From NCBI GenBank assembly GCA_046756445.1, contig JBHHWI010000015.1, forward strand, positions 1 through 40,696: 40,696 nt of DNA. Direction: 5' to 3'. A model generated the notes under the pieces. That model was given only the letters and a program-made list of their open reading frames with translations. It did not search any database and was not told the origin of the DNA. The position numbers and the translations under genes were made by a program. The DNA is from JACZWL01 sp046756445 (GTDB taxonomy: Bacteria; Pseudomonadota; Gammaproteobacteria; Steroidobacterales; Woeseiaceae). Of the stretch, positions 26,293 to 35,202 are shown piece after piece (position 1 is the first letter of the stretch; each line of letters opens with the position of its first letter).

Positions 26293-26777
26293 TGATTGAC
26301 GACCCTGCGGCCCGATGTCCCCGTCCACCGTTCGATCAGCAGCACCGCCTCCTCGGCCACCCGGGGAATCGCCTCGCGAACCTTTTCACCGGGCCTGTCG
26401 CCCCAGCCGATGGCTTCCGGCTGTATCCCGATAAGCGCGTAGTTCTCCGGCATATCCCGTTGCAGGCGTGTGACGTCCAGGAGATCGGCGAATCCGACTT
26501 CGTGGACGCTGCGGCATCCGGACAGCAGGAAGTCGTCGAGTTCGGCGCCTTCGAACACACGGAAAGCGCCCGGATCCATACCGATCTCGGCGGCATCGAG
26601 AATGATCAGGTTTGTGGCTTCGGCAACCGCGCCGGCGAGCGTGAAGCTCAGGGTGCCACCGTCCAGAAATCGGGTATCGGGAATCGAATAGCGACTCTTC
26701 AGGAACTCCAACGCATGTACGCCGGCGCCTTCGTCGCTGAGCAATGTGTTTCCGACACCGAGCACGAGCGTCTTCAT
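26289..26777 (-). CDS. hupD: Hydrogenase maturation protease (HyaD/HupD/HybD family)
   Basis: A 162-residue cytoplasmic endopeptidase that cleaves the large-subunit C-terminus after nickel insertion. It begins MKTLVLGVGNTLLSDEGAGV, giving the nickel-sensing Glu16; Asp61 (LIILDAAEIG) and His92 (SVHEVGF) correspond to the Asp62 and His93 ligands of HybD. It is the first gene of the minus-strand arm, is translationally coupled to hupH (4 bp overlap) and lies divergent from hypC. The target is the 15-residue tail of HynL. Confidence 0.95.
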   Translation of the reverse strand: MKTLVLGVGNTLLSDEGAGVHALEFLKSRYSIPDTRFLDGGTLSFTLAGAVAEATNLIILDAAEIGMDPGAFRVFEGAELDDFLLSGCRSVHEVGFADLLDVTRLQRDMPENYALIGIQPEAIGWGDRPGEKVREAIPRVAEEAVLLIERWTGTSGRRVVNQ

Positions 26778-27014
26778 ATATCAGGAACTCGAGTCTTCAC
26801 GACTTCTTGGTCGTTTCCCGCACTCCAGGCAGGCAAAAAAACCCGCCATTCGCTCCTGATATTGGGACTCCCCGATGCCGCAACCATAGGCATGGATTAT
26901 CCACATTGGAATAGGCGTTATTACGTAGTGCCCGAGGCCGCGCACCGGGACTAGGATGAGCGGACAAGAACTATAACTGCTCCGTGCCGGCAGCCGCCTG
27001 GGTAGGAGGTAAGC
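26778..27014. promoter_or_regulatory. Divergent control region between hupD and hypC
   Basis: This 237-bp gap must carry promoters for both hydrogenase arms. On the plus strand a TATAAC (26972-26977) could be a -10 for hypC, with no good -35. On the minus strand TTCCAA and TATGGT, 17 bp apart within 26880-26925, form a weak pair for hupD. A perfect dyad TGGATTATCCA lies at 26893-26903 and CCATaggcATGG nearby (26884-26895), both possible operators. No clear sigma-54 or FNR site was found. A textbook AGGAGG precedes hypC. Confidence 0.5.
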
Positions 27015-27242
27015 ATGTGTCTCGCTGTCCCGATGCAAATCAGGACCATCGACGACTATCAGTGCGTTTGCGAGGCGCGCGGAATCCAGCGTGAGGTGAG
27101 CCTCTTCATGCTTCAGGGTGAGGATCTGGCCCCCGGTGACTTCGTGCTGGTGCATGTCGGTTATGCGATTCAGAAGGTTTCCCCGGAACAGGCTGCCGAC
27201 TCATGGCAGCTCTTCGACGAAGCGCTGGCGGCCGATGCATGA
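27015..27242 (+). CDS. hypC: Hydrogenase maturation chaperone HypC
   Basis: A 75-residue protein beginning MCLAVPMQI, with the essential Cys2 that carries the Fe(CN)2CO group with HypD. GDFVLVHVGYAIQKVSPEQA is the family's conserved C-terminal block. The ribosome-binding site TAGGAGGTAAGC is close to ideal. It opens the plus-strand arm and overlaps hypA by 8 bp. HypC binds the large-subunit precursor and HypD in the cytoplasm. Confidence 0.97.
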   Translation: MCLAVPMQIRTIDDYQCVCEARGIQREVSLFMLQGEDLAPGDFVLVHVGYAIQKVSPEQAADSWQLFDEALAADA

Positions 27243-27606
27243 GCTGGCAATATGTCAGGCGCTGGTCGATCAGGTTTCGGCGGTTGCCGCGGCCCAACGA
27301 GCGGGCGCGGTCACCGATATTTACGTGAGGGTCGGACCGTTGTCGGGCATCGAGCATCCGCTGATGCGCAACGCGTTTCCTGTTGCCGCGTCCGGCACGA
27401 TTGCCGGCGACGCCGAGCTGCATCTGGACCGGACCCCGGTCCGCGTGCGGTGCCTGGAGTGCGGCGCCGAAACCGAAGCTTCGGTAAACCGGCTGACCTG
27501 CGGACGCTGCACTAACTGGCGCACGGAGCTGATCAGCGGCGACGAACTGCTGCTCGAGCGGGTCATACTGGAAACGAACTCGACAAGTGAGGATAACGAT
27601 GTGTGA
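27235..27606 (+). CDS. hypA: Nickel-insertion protein HypA
   Basis: A 123-residue protein starting at ATG 27235 with MHELAIC, preserving the nickel-binding His2-Glu3. A zinc site is formed by Cys73, Cys76, Cys89 and Cys92 (RCLECG, TCGRC). The start lies inside hypC (8 bp overlap) and the end overlaps hypB by 8 bp. HypA cooperates with HypB to deliver Ni2+ to the HynL precursor. The frame opens earlier (27118) but only within hypC. Confidence 0.96.
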   Translation: MHELAICQALVDQVSAVAAAQRAGAVTDIYVRVGPLSGIEHPLMRNAFPVAASGTIAGDAELHLDRTPVRVRCLECGAETEASVNRLTCGRCTNWRTELISGDELLLERVILETNSTSEDNDV

Positions 27607-28384
27607 CACCTGCGGCTGCAACCTCACACCCGGCAACGACCACCTGGTCTCCGACCACGGGCCCGCGGGCCCCGGATCGGTAGAGGTCCTGAAGGGCCTG
27701 CTCGATGCGAATGATCATCAGGCGATGCACAACCGCGAACACTTCGACAGCCACGGACTCGTCGCCATAAACCTCATGTCGTCGCCGGGCGCCGGCAAGA
27801 CCTCACTGCTCGAGGCGACCATCGATGCGCTCGCCGGCGAGCTGAACATGGCGGTGATCGAAGGTGACCTGGAGACCGAAAACGATGCCCTGCGTATTCG
27901 GCACCGGGGCGTCCCGGCGATACAGATCAGCACGGGCAGTGCCTGCCACCTGGATGCCCACATGGTTCACACCGCACTGCACGAGCTGAACATGGACGGG
28001 CTCGACGTCCTCTTTATCGAGAACGTCGGCAACCTGGTCTGTCCGGCGAGCTTTGACCTCGGTCAGCATCGTAACGTAGTCCTGCTGTCCACACCGGAAG
28101 GTGACGACAAACCGGCCAAGTATCCCGTCATGTTCCGCGGCGCCGATCTGGTGTTGATCACCAAATCGGACCTGCTTGACGCCCTGGGGGACTTCGATCC
28201 GCAGCGGGTCCGCGCAAACCTCTGGAACCTCGCGAACCCCGCACCGATACTCGCGCTGTCCGCGCGCAGCGGCGATGGCATGTCTGCCTGGAGCGGCTGG
28301 ATCCGCGAGCAACTCGGCCTCCGTCGCCGGCCGCCCGCAGGGCGCGATATCCGGGCGCAGCTGCCGGCGGAGCGGGCGCCGTGA
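27599..28384 (+). CDS. hypB: Nickel-handling GTPase HypB
   Basis: A 261-residue protein from ATG 27599, four codons inside the first possible start. It begins MCDTCGCN, the CXXCGC high-affinity nickel motif. The P-loop is SSPGAGKTS, and VIEGDLETENDA, ENVGNLVCPA and ITKSDLLD are the remaining G-domain motifs. There is no long polyhistidine stretch between the Cys motif and the G domain, so it should be the plain, non-storage form. It overlaps hypD by 4 bp (GTGA). Confidence 0.97.
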   Translation: MCDTCGCNLTPGNDHLVSDHGPAGPGSVEVLKGLLDANDHQAMHNREHFDSHGLVAINLMSSPGAGKTSLLEATIDALAGELNMAVIEGDLETENDALRIRHRGVPAIQISTGSACHLDAHMVHTALHELNMDGLDVLFIENVGNLVCPASFDLGQHRNVVLLSTPEGDDKPAKYPVMFRGADLVLITKSDLLDALGDFDPQRVRANLWNLANPAPILALSARSGDGMSAWSGWIREQLGLRRRPPAGRDIRAQLPAERAP

Positions 28385-29508
28385 GCCGGTCTGCGAAATT
28401 CTGGCTCGGGGCGCTGCGCGGACTCGGTCTCAAACAGCCCGTCCGGATCATGAATGTCTGCGGCGGACACGAGCGCGCCATATCGGTGGCCGGTCTGCGG
28501 GCAGCCATCCCGGAGAATATCGAAGTCGTGCCGGGTCCGGGATGCCCCGTTTGCATCTGCCCGGAGGAAGACGTGTACGAGGCAATTCAACTGGCCCTGC
28601 ACGAGGACGTGATCCTGGTGGCGTTCGGAGACATGCTGCGCGTTCCGGTGAATGTACCGAAATCTCAGCCGCGATCGCTGGAACAGGCCAGGGCGGCCGG
28701 CGGCGACGTCCGGCCGATTGCGTCGCCGACCGATGCGGTACGGATCGCCCGAGACAATCCGTCGCGCCGCGTGGTTTTTTTTGCTGCCGGATTCGAGACC
28801 ACGTCGGCGCCGGTCGCGGCCATGCTCGCACAAGGCGCACCGGTGAACCTGCTGGTACTTCTCTCGGGGCGCCTCACCTGGCCGGCGGTCGCGATGCTTC
28901 TCGATTCGGAAACGGCGGGCTTCGACGCGCTGATCGCGCCCGGCCATGTATCGACTGTGATGGGGCCGGAGCAATGGCGCTTTGTCGTGGACAAACACAA
29001 GCTGCCCGCGGCAGTCGCGGGCTTCAGGCCGGACACCTTGCTGGCGGCGATGTACTCGGTCCTGCGGCAACTGAAGGAGGGCAAGCGGTTCCTCGACAAT
29101 TGCTATCCCGAGGTCGTTCGCCCCGGCGGCAACCGGCTGGCGCAGAAGCAACTCGATGAGGTTATGCGGGTTGTCGACGCAAACTGGCGCGGAGTCGGCG
29201 TTATTCCGGACTCGGGCTACGCGTTGCGGGAGCGTTTCGCGGCCCACGACGCGCGCCGCGCCTTCCGCTCGTATGCGGATTCCGCGCGCAAGCGCGTCGG
29301 TGAAATGCCGCCCGGCTGCGATTGCGCCAGGGTGGTGCTCGGCAAGGTCTATCCCAATCAGTGCCGCCTGTACGGACTCGCCTGTACGCCGCGCAAGCCC
29401 ATCGGTCCCTGCATGGTATCGGACGAGGGGGCGTGCCGGATCTGGTGGTCGTCCGGCTATCGCGAGAACGAGTGGCAGGGCGAAAAGAAAAGACAGTCCG
29501 TTGGCTGA
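28381..29508 (+). CDS. hypD: Hydrogenase maturation protein HypD
   Basis: A 375-residue protein with GTG start coupled to the hypB stop. Conserved blocks are MNVCGGHERAI (catalytic Cys and His), PGPGCPVCICPEEDVYEAI, FFAAGFETTSAP and, at the C-terminus, four cysteines of the 4Fe-4S cluster (GCDCARVVLG, NQCRLYGLACTPRKPIGPCMVS). HypD with HypC assembles the Fe(CN)2CO moiety. The last eight bases overlap the first possible hypF start. Confidence 0.97.
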   Translation: MSRSAKFWLGALRGLGLKQPVRIMNVCGGHERAISVAGLRAAIPENIEVVPGPGCPVCICPEEDVYEAIQLALHEDVILVAFGDMLRVPVNVPKSQPRSLEQARAAGGDVRPIASPTDAVRIARDNPSRRVVFFAAGFETTSAPVAAMLAQGAPVNLLVLLSGRLTWPAVAMLLDSETAGFDALIAPGHVSTVMGPEQWRFVVDKHKLPAAVAGFRPDTLLAAMYSVLRQLKEGKRFLDNCYPEVVRPGGNRLAQKQLDEVMRVVDANWRGVGVIPDSGYALRERFAAHDARRAFRSYADSARKRVGEMPPGCDCARVVLGKVYPNQCRLYGLACTPRKPIGPCMVSDEGACRIWWSSGYRENEWQGEKKRQSVG

Positions 29509-31843
29509 ACAGGCACAACACAGGGGTCCGGTCCCCGACAGGCACGTCCCTGCTGCGGGTGTGCATCGCTTCCCCGCACGCGGGCGGGCCATCAGGATCA
29601 TGCTGTCGGGACATGTCCAGGGCGTCGGGTTCCGGCCGTTCGTGTATCGCCTTGCAAGGCGGTACAGGCTGACCGGCCAGGTCCGGAACCGGCTCGGCGA
29701 GGTCGAGATCATTGCGCGGTGCACGCCGGCGGCCCTGCGGGACTTTCAGCGCGACCTTATCAAACGCGCGCCGCCGTTGTCGAAACCGCGCGTCGACAAG
29801 GTCGCGTCCATCGATGCAGAGCCTTCAGACGGCTTCGAAATCATCGCCAGCTCGGCGGACGCGGCCGCACGCGTCTTCGTGCCGCCTGATTATTTCATGT
29901 GCGACGACTGCCGAGCGGAGTTGCACGATCCCGGTGACCGCCGATACCGCTATCCGTTCATCAACTGCACCCAATGCGGTCCACGGTACACGCTGATTCG
30001 GAAGCTGCCCTACGACCGGGACAATACCAGCATGCGGGTTTTCACGCTGTGCGGCGATTGCCTGGCCGAGTACCGGGACCCGGCGGACCGCAGATTCCAT
30101 GCCGAGCCGGTCGCCTGTCCGCTTTGCGGTCCGCAATTGAGTTTCGGTCGTCCGGGACGGGAGCAAACACCGACCAGTGGCGCGGCACTGAACGCAGCGC
30201 TGTCGGGACTGCGAGACGGGCAGATCATCGCAGTCAAGGGCATCGGCGGCTATCACCTGATGTGCGATGCCCTGAATGTCGACGCCGTGGCAAGGCTACG
30301 CCGGCGCAAGCAGCGGCCGGGTAAACCGCTGGCCGTCATGTTTCCGCTCTCGGGCAAAGACGGCCTCGACGTCGTGCGCCTGTACACGGACCTCAGCGCC
30401 ACGGCGGCGGGACTGCTCGCCGGTCCCGTCAGGCCGATCGTGCTCGCGACAAAGAGTGTCGATTGTGACCTGGCCGCGAATATTGCTCCGGGTCTGGACG
30501 AGCTGGGCGTATTTCTGCCGTACAGTCCGTTGCATCAGCTCTTGCTCGAGGAGTTCGCCGCACCGCTCGTCGCCACGTCGGGAAATATCAGCGGGGAACC
30601 GGTGCTGACCGACAACGAGGAAGCTTCACGGCGCCTCGTCAGTATTGCGGACGCATTCCTGAACCACGACCGCCCGATCGTGCGCCCGGCGGACGATCCT
30701 GTTTATCGGGAGATTTCGGGCGCGATGCGCCCGTTCCGCATCGGCCGCGGCAGTGCGCCCAGAGAACTCGCACTACCGTGGCGACAGCGACGGCCGGTGC
30801 TGGCCGTCGGCGGGCACATGAAGGGAACCGTGGCATTGAGCTGGGGCAGGCGTGCCGTTGTGTCGCCTCATATCGGCGAGATGGACAGTCCGCGCAGCCT
30901 CGCGGTATTCGAACAGGTAGCGGCCGATCTGCAGAGGCTCTATGGCGTGCGGGCGGAGCGGATCGCGTGCGACGCGCATCCCGGCTATTCGACCCACCGC
31001 TGGGCCACGGCACAGGACCAGTTGCCGGTCGAGACTGTCTGGCATCATCGCGCGCACGCCAGTGCGCTCGCGGCAGAGCATGCGCTTCCGGGCCGCTGGC
31101 TCGTTTTTGCCTGGGACGGTGTCGGCCTTGGAGAGGACGGCACGCTCTGGGGCGGCGAGGCCTTCCTCGGCAAGGCCGGCGCCTGGCGCCGCGTCTGCAG
31201 CATGCGGCCGTTCCGCCTGCCCGGCGGCGATCGGGCCGGGCGCGAGCCGTGGCGCAGCGCCGCCGCGCTGCACTGGGAGTGTGGACGGCGCTGGCCGGCG
31301 TGTCCGGACGCAAGCGGGCTCGCCGAAAAGGCCTGGTCAAGACGGCTGAACTGCCCGGAGACCAGCGCCGCCGGGCGCCTGTTCGACGCTGCGGCGGCGC
31401 TGATATGCAAGCTGACCCACGTGAGCTTCGAGGCACAGGGGCCGATGCGTCTCGAGGCGCTTTGCAGGGGTCCCGGCAAGCGATGCAGACTGCCTCTCGA
31501 TACGGGCCATGACGGCATCTGGCGCACCGACTGGGAGCCGTTGCTGGCGATCATGAACGATGCGCGACACAGCCCGGCGTGGCGAGCCGAGGCGTTTCAC
31601 ACGAGCCTGGCGTATGCTCTGCTCGAGCAGGTGCGCAGGATGCGTGAGCAGGCGCGCGTCGATCAGGTGGGTCTCAGCGGCGGCGTGTTTCAGAATCGGA
31701 TCCTGACAGAGCAGGTCGTCACGCTGCTCGCGGCCGAGGGCGTCCCGGTGTATCTCGGCAGTCGACTGCCATGTAACGATGCGGCCCTCAGTTTCGGCCA
31801 GGCGGCGGAGTTGGCGGCGCGCGAGCACGGCGGGGAGGAATAA
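29501..31843 (+). CDS. hypF: Carbamoyltransferase HypF
   Basis: About 780 residues if started at TTG 29501 (8 bp overlap with hypD, like the neighbouring overlaps); GTG 29561 and ATG 29600 are alternatives. Domains in order: acylphosphatase-like (GHVQGVGFRPFVYRLA), zinc-finger-like with four CXXC pairs (MCDDCRAELHDPGDRRYRYP, NCTQCGPRYT, LCGDCLAEYRDP, ACPLCGPQ), YrdC-like (VKGIGGYHLMCDA, LRRRKQRPGKPLAVM), and Kae1/O-carbamoyltransferase-like (HPGYSTHRWA, QVGLSGGVFQNRILTEQ). It makes the thiocarbamate on HypE from carbamoyl phosphate, the source of the CN ligands. Confidence 0.95.
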   Translation: MAEQAQHRGPVPDRHVPAAGVHRFPARGRAIRIMLSGHVQGVGFRPFVYRLARRYRLTGQVRNRLGEVEIIARCTPAALRDFQRDLIKRAPPLSKPRVDKVASIDAEPSDGFEIIASSADAAARVFVPPDYFMCDDCRAELHDPGDRRYRYPFINCTQCGPRYTLIRKLPYDRDNTSMRVFTLCGDCLAEYRDPADRRFHAEPVACPLCGPQLSFGRPGREQTPTSGAALNAALSGLRDGQIIAVKGIGGYHLMCDALNVDAVARLRRRKQRPGKPLAVMFPLSGKDGLDVVRLYTDLSATAAGLLAGPVRPIVLATKSVDCDLAANIAPGLDELGVFLPYSPLHQLLLEEFAAPLVATSGNISGEPVLTDNEEASRRLVSIADAFLNHDRPIVRPADDPVYREISGAMRPFRIGRGSAPRELALPWRQRRPVLAVGGHMKGTVALSWGRRAVVSPHIGEMDSPRSLAVFEQVAADLQRLYGVRAERIACDAHPGYSTHRWATAQDQLPVETVWHHRAHASALAAEHALPGRWLVFAWDGVGLGEDGTLWGGEAFLGKAGAWRRVCSMRPFRLPGGDRAGREPWRSAAALHWECGRRWPACPDASGLAEKAWSRRLNCPETSAAGRLFDAAAALICKLTHVSFEAQGPMRLEALCRGPGKRCRLPLDTGHDGIWRTDWEPLLAIMNDARHSPAWRAEAFHTSLAYALLEQVRRMREQARVDQVGLSGGVFQNRILTEQVVTLLAAEGVPVYLGSRLPCNDAALSFGQAAELAAREHGGEE

Positions 31844-32844
31844 TGGAAGACGAAAGAATCTCTCTCGCCCACGGAAACGGCGGCCGTTTCATGCGCGAGC
31901 TGATCGAGGAGGTTTTCGCTCGCCACCTGGTTCATTCCGACCTCGATGTGCATGCCGACGCGGTGCCGATATCCATGAACGGTGGCGAGGTGATGATCAC
32001 GACTGACGGTTTCACCGTGCAACCGCTGGAGTTCCCGGGCGGAGACATCGGTTCGCTGGCCGTTCACGGCACAGTCAACGACCTGGCGGTTGCCGGCGCC
32101 CGTCCCCTGTATCTGACGCTCAATGCGTTCATAGAGGAAGGCCTGGAGATCGCCATTCTGGATCGCATCGTCGCCAGACTCGCAAAAGCCGCGGAGGATG
32201 TCGGCGTCAAGGTGTCGGCGGGGGACACCAAGGTACTGCGGCGAGGGGAAGGCGGTGGTCTGTACCTCGCAACCACCGGTGTCGGAGTGAGGCTTGCGGG
32301 CGTCAAACCCTCGTTGGGCCTCATCGAAAGCGGCGACGTTATTATGATCAATGGACCGGTCGGCGATCATGGCACGGCCGTCATGCTGGCGCGCGAGGAA
32401 TTCGGCTTGCGGGGAGAATTGAAATCGGACGCCGCGAGCGTTTGCGAGTTTACCGAAGCACTGATGGATTTCGACGGATTGCGCTTCATGCGCGATCCCA
32501 CGCGCGGCGGTATCGTCTCGGTCGCCCACGAGGTGGTTCGCGCGACCGGGTTCGGGGTTCGATTCGATGCGGCGATACCGGTACGGGGTCAGGTACAGTC
32601 GGTCTGTGACATGCTCGGTTACGATCCGTATTACCTGGCCTGTGAAGGGAGGGTAATGGCGGTGATTGCCGAGCACCAGGCCGAAGCCGCGCTTGCCGCG
32701 TGGCGAGCCATTCCCTCGGGCGCGGATGCGGCGAGGATCGGGCGAATCGTGGACGGTGACGCACGCGTGATTCTGGAGACATCGCTGGGCGGTGAACGCT
32801 TCCTCGAGGAACTGGAGGACGATCCCCTGCCCCGGATTTGCTGA
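31843..32844 (+). CDS. hypE: Hydrogenase maturation protein HypE
   Basis: A 333-residue PurM-like protein starting on a TAATG overlap with the hypF stop and behind GGAGG. ISLAHGNGGRFMRELIEE and MITTDGFTVQPLEFPGGDIG are the family N-terminus; RGGIVSVAHEV is inside. The chain ends PRIC, whose terminal cysteine receives the carbamoyl group and is dehydrated to thiocyanate. It completes the hypCABDFE set, so all six pleiotropic maturation functions are encoded here. Confidence 0.97.
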   Translation: MEDERISLAHGNGGRFMRELIEEVFARHLVHSDLDVHADAVPISMNGGEVMITTDGFTVQPLEFPGGDIGSLAVHGTVNDLAVAGARPLYLTLNAFIEEGLEIAILDRIVARLAKAAEDVGVKVSAGDTKVLRRGEGGGLYLATTGVGVRLAGVKPSLGLIESGDVIMINGPVGDHGTAVMLAREEFGLRGELKSDAASVCEFTEALMDFDGLRFMRDPTRGGIVSVAHEVVRATGFGVRFDAAIPVRGQVQSVCDMLGYDPYYLACEGRVMAVIAEHQAEAALAAWRAIPSGADAARIGRIVDGDARVILETSLGGERFLEELEDDPLPRIC

Positions 32845-32864
32845 GGCCTTTGGAGCTTGCCGCC

Positions 32865-33524
32865 GTGAAGCTCTTTCCTAAAGGCGCTCTGGGTCGGGAA
32901 AAACAGATCCAGGAGAAGTTCGATCAATACCTGGACGGGCTGGGGCAGATATCAAATCGGCTGAGCGAGGCAATTGCCGGCTACCTGGATGAAGACGAGC
33001 GTCTGTTTGCGGATCGGCTGGCGGAAATCGATGCGCAGGAGCATCAGCTGGATGACATCCGCCGCGATATCGAGATGCAGATCTACGGCCGCAGGTTGCT
33101 GCCGGACACGCGTGACGATGTGCTGAGGCTGCTCGAGAAGCTGGACAACATCCCGGATCGCATTCAGTCCGTTGCGAGAAGCCTGATGTTGCAGCGCGCG
33201 GAAATACCGGCGCCGGTCAAGGCGGACATCACGCACCTGACGGATCGCATCGTCGAGGCGATCCGGATCCTCATCGACGTCACCTGCGCATTTCTCGACA
33301 GGCCGGCGGAAGTCAGAAAGCTTGCCGGCGAACTGTCGCAGATCGAGCACCAGGCAGATCTGGTCGAGCATCGCGCGGTCGCGCTGGCCTTCGATGCCCC
33401 GGATCGCGAGCTGGCTCACAAACTGCAGCTGCAGGGGCTCATCGAGCGGCTGGGTTCCGTCTGTGACCTGGCCGAGGATGTCGGCGATCGTCTGGTGATC
33501 GCGTCACTCAAACGCGTGCTGTAA
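32865..33524 (+). CDS. DUF47/PhoU-like accessory protein of the Pit transporter
   Basis: A 219-residue all-helical protein with the DUF47 (PhoU-superfamily) pattern: IQEKFDQYLDGLGQISNRLS, EIDAQEHQLDDIRRDIEMQI, RDDVLRLLEKLDNIPDRIQS, IEHQADLVEHRAV and CDLAEDVGDRL. GTG 32865 is preferred because GGAG lies 9 nt upstream; a TTG at 32838 overlapping hypE is possible. DUF47 proteins regulate or assist Pit phosphate transporters, whose gene follows with a 1-bp overlap. It is only about 20 bp behind hypE, so cotranscription with the hyp genes is likely although no hydrogenase role is known. Confidence 0.9.
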   Translation: MKLFPKGALGREKQIQEKFDQYLDGLGQISNRLSEAIAGYLDEDERLFADRLAEIDAQEHQLDDIRRDIEMQIYGRRLLPDTRDDVLRLLEKLDNIPDRIQSVARSLMLQRAEIPAPVKADITHLTDRIVEAIRILIDVTCAFLDRPAEVRKLAGELSQIEHQADLVEHRAVALAFDAPDRELAHKLQLQGLIERLGSVCDLAEDVGDRLVIASLKRVL

Positions 33525-34519
33525 TGATGCTGTTCGGCCTTGCCAGCGGCCTGTTGGCCGGTTGGTCGCTCGGGGCGAATGACGCAGCGAATGTCTTCGG
33601 GACGGCGGTCGCGTCGCGCATGCTGCGCTATGCAACCGCGGTGGGCCTGGCGGCCGTGTTTGTCATATTGGGGGGCGTGGTAAACGGGCCGGCGGCAATG
33701 GGCACCGTCCGCGAGCTGGGAAACATAGACACGCCCTCGGCCGCGTTTGTCAGCCTGGCGGCCGCCGGATTGATCGTCACCCTGATGACCAGGGCCGGCA
33801 TGCCCGTATCGGTATCGCAGGCACTCGTCGGCGCGTTGATAGGGTATCGCCTGTCCTGCGAGTCAGGCATCGACGCGCCGACCTGGATACTGTTACGGAA
33901 AATCCTTCTGACCTGGATCGCATCGCCGATCCTGGCCGCATCGCTGGCGGTATTGATCTATGTGCTGCTGGCCAGGCTGTTTCGCCGGTTGCCGATGCCG
34001 CTGTTTACCCTCGACCGCTGGTTGCGTATCGGTCTGGTGGCGGCCGGGTGCTATGGCGCCTGGGCCCTGGGAGGCAACAACATGGCCAATGTGGTCGGCG
34101 TCTACCTGGGGCTGGGCATGGTGCCTGCTGTTTCCATCGGCCCGATAGAACTGTCGGAAGCGAGGTTGCTGGCGCTTTTGGGCGGCGCGGCCATTTCCCT
34201 GGGTATCGTCACTTACTCGCGGCGGGTTATTCTCACCGTCGGTCGTGATCTCGTGAAACTCGACGCGACCACCGCGCTCATCGCGGTCACGGCGCAGGCC
34301 ATCGTCGTCGACCTGTTCGCCCACACCTGGCATTTCGGCAGTTTCGTGTTCCCGGCGATTCCTGTCTCGACATCGCAGGCGATAGTGGGCGCTGTCCTGG
34401 GAATCGGCTTGGTCCGCGGATTACAGTCGGTCAACAAGCGCTTGCTGATCCGGATCGCTCTCAGCGCCATAGCGACGCCGCTCTTCGCCGCCGGGTTCTC
34501 TTACCTGGTGCTGCGCTAG
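33524..34519 (+). CDS. pit: Inorganic phosphate transporter, PiT family
   Basis: A 331-residue membrane protein with about 10 helices and both halves of the PiT signature: GANDAANVFGTAVASR near the N-terminus and GGNNMANVVGVYLG in the second half. PVSVSQALVGALIGYRL and PVSTSQAIVGAVLGIGL are the paired repeats. It should couple phosphate uptake (as metal-phosphate) to proton or sodium symport. The start overlaps the DUF47 stop (TAATG). It ends 4 bp inside the convergent CBS gene. Confidence 0.93.
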   Translation: MMLFGLASGLLAGWSLGANDAANVFGTAVASRMLRYATAVGLAAVFVILGGVVNGPAAMGTVRELGNIDTPSAAFVSLAAAGLIVTLMTRAGMPVSVSQALVGALIGYRLSCESGIDAPTWILLRKILLTWIASPILAASLAVLIYVLLARLFRRLPMPLFTLDRWLRIGLVAAGCYGAWALGGNNMANVVGVYLGLGMVPAVSIGPIELSEARLLALLGGAAISLGIVTYSRRVILTVGRDLVKLDATTALIAVTAQAIVVDLFAHTWHFGSFVFPAIPVSTSQAIVGAVLGIGLVRGLQSVNKRLLIRIALSAIATPLFAAGFSYLVLR

Positions 34520-34986
34520 CCCGTGGCGACTTCCGCCCTCATCTCGCGCGCGATCTGCCTTTCCGTAACGGCACTGAGATTGCTGACCAGCAGGGAAAGC
34601 GCCCACAAAATGTCATCGAACGTGATGATGCCGTCGTAACCGGTTTCGCCACGCACGACCACCCGGCGGACAGCGTTCTCATTCATCGTGTTGGTTATTT
34701 CGAAAATGTCCGCGTCCGGCGTTACCGTTACCAGATCCTGCGCACTCAGGTCCGCCGCTGCGACATCACCGAGCGCGACGTCACAGGCAATGCCGTGAAC
34801 GACGATATCCCGGTCCGTCAGTATGCCGATCGGCGTCGGTCCGGCTTCGTCGTCGCGCGTAAGGACGACATCGCCGATATGGTTCTTGCGCATCAGTTTC
34901 GAGACATCATACAAACTCGTGTGTTCATCGGCCGTGATCAGGTCGGTCCTGCAGATGTCCGTGGCACGCAATGTATTCGTTTCCAA
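34516..34986 (-). CDS. CBS-pair domain protein
   Basis: A 156-residue protein. The start is taken as TTG 34986 because AGGAG lies exactly 7 nt upstream; the frame stays open another 45 codons, but that part is a basic, low-complexity stretch. Two CBS motifs are present: LMRKNHIGDVVLTRDDEAGP with PIGILTDRDIVVHG, and MNENAVRRVVVRGETGYDGI with ITFDDILWAL. CBS pairs bind adenosyl nucleotides and act as energy sensors, or join larger proteins. No effector domain is attached. It converges on pit with a 4-bp overlap. Confidence 0.87.
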   Translation of the reverse strand: METNTLRATDICRTDLITADEHTSLYDVSKLMRKNHIGDVVLTRDDEAGPTPIGILTDRDIVVHGIACDVALGDVAAADLSAQDLVTVTPDADIFEITNTMNENAVRRVVVRGETGYDGIITFDDILWALSLLVSNLSAVTERQIAREMRAEVATG

Positions 34987-35202
34987 ATCCTTACTCCTTC
35001 GCCGCCTTACCCGGCGGGCGGCAACACGGCAGGACATTGTCTGTTCGCAGGCGCTGATGCCGCAATACGGATTTGTCGCGATATCCTGCGGGGAACCACA
35101 GTCAGCCGACGCGAGCGGCATGGTGCATCTTCCGGTATTCGCAGACCGGCTGACACGTTTGTTGATCTTTGCCGAGCAACCGGTCCCGTGACGGTCTGAT
35201 CC

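Noticed and set aside
28063..29724. 553-codon open frame antisense to hypB-hypD-hypF
   Set aside because: It lies opposite three certain maturation genes and is an Arg/Pro/Ala-rich product of codon bias.
34987..35121. N-terminal extension of the CBS protein
   Set aside because: AGGAG is placed perfectly for TTG 34986, and the extension is a basic low-complexity stretch outside the CBS fold.
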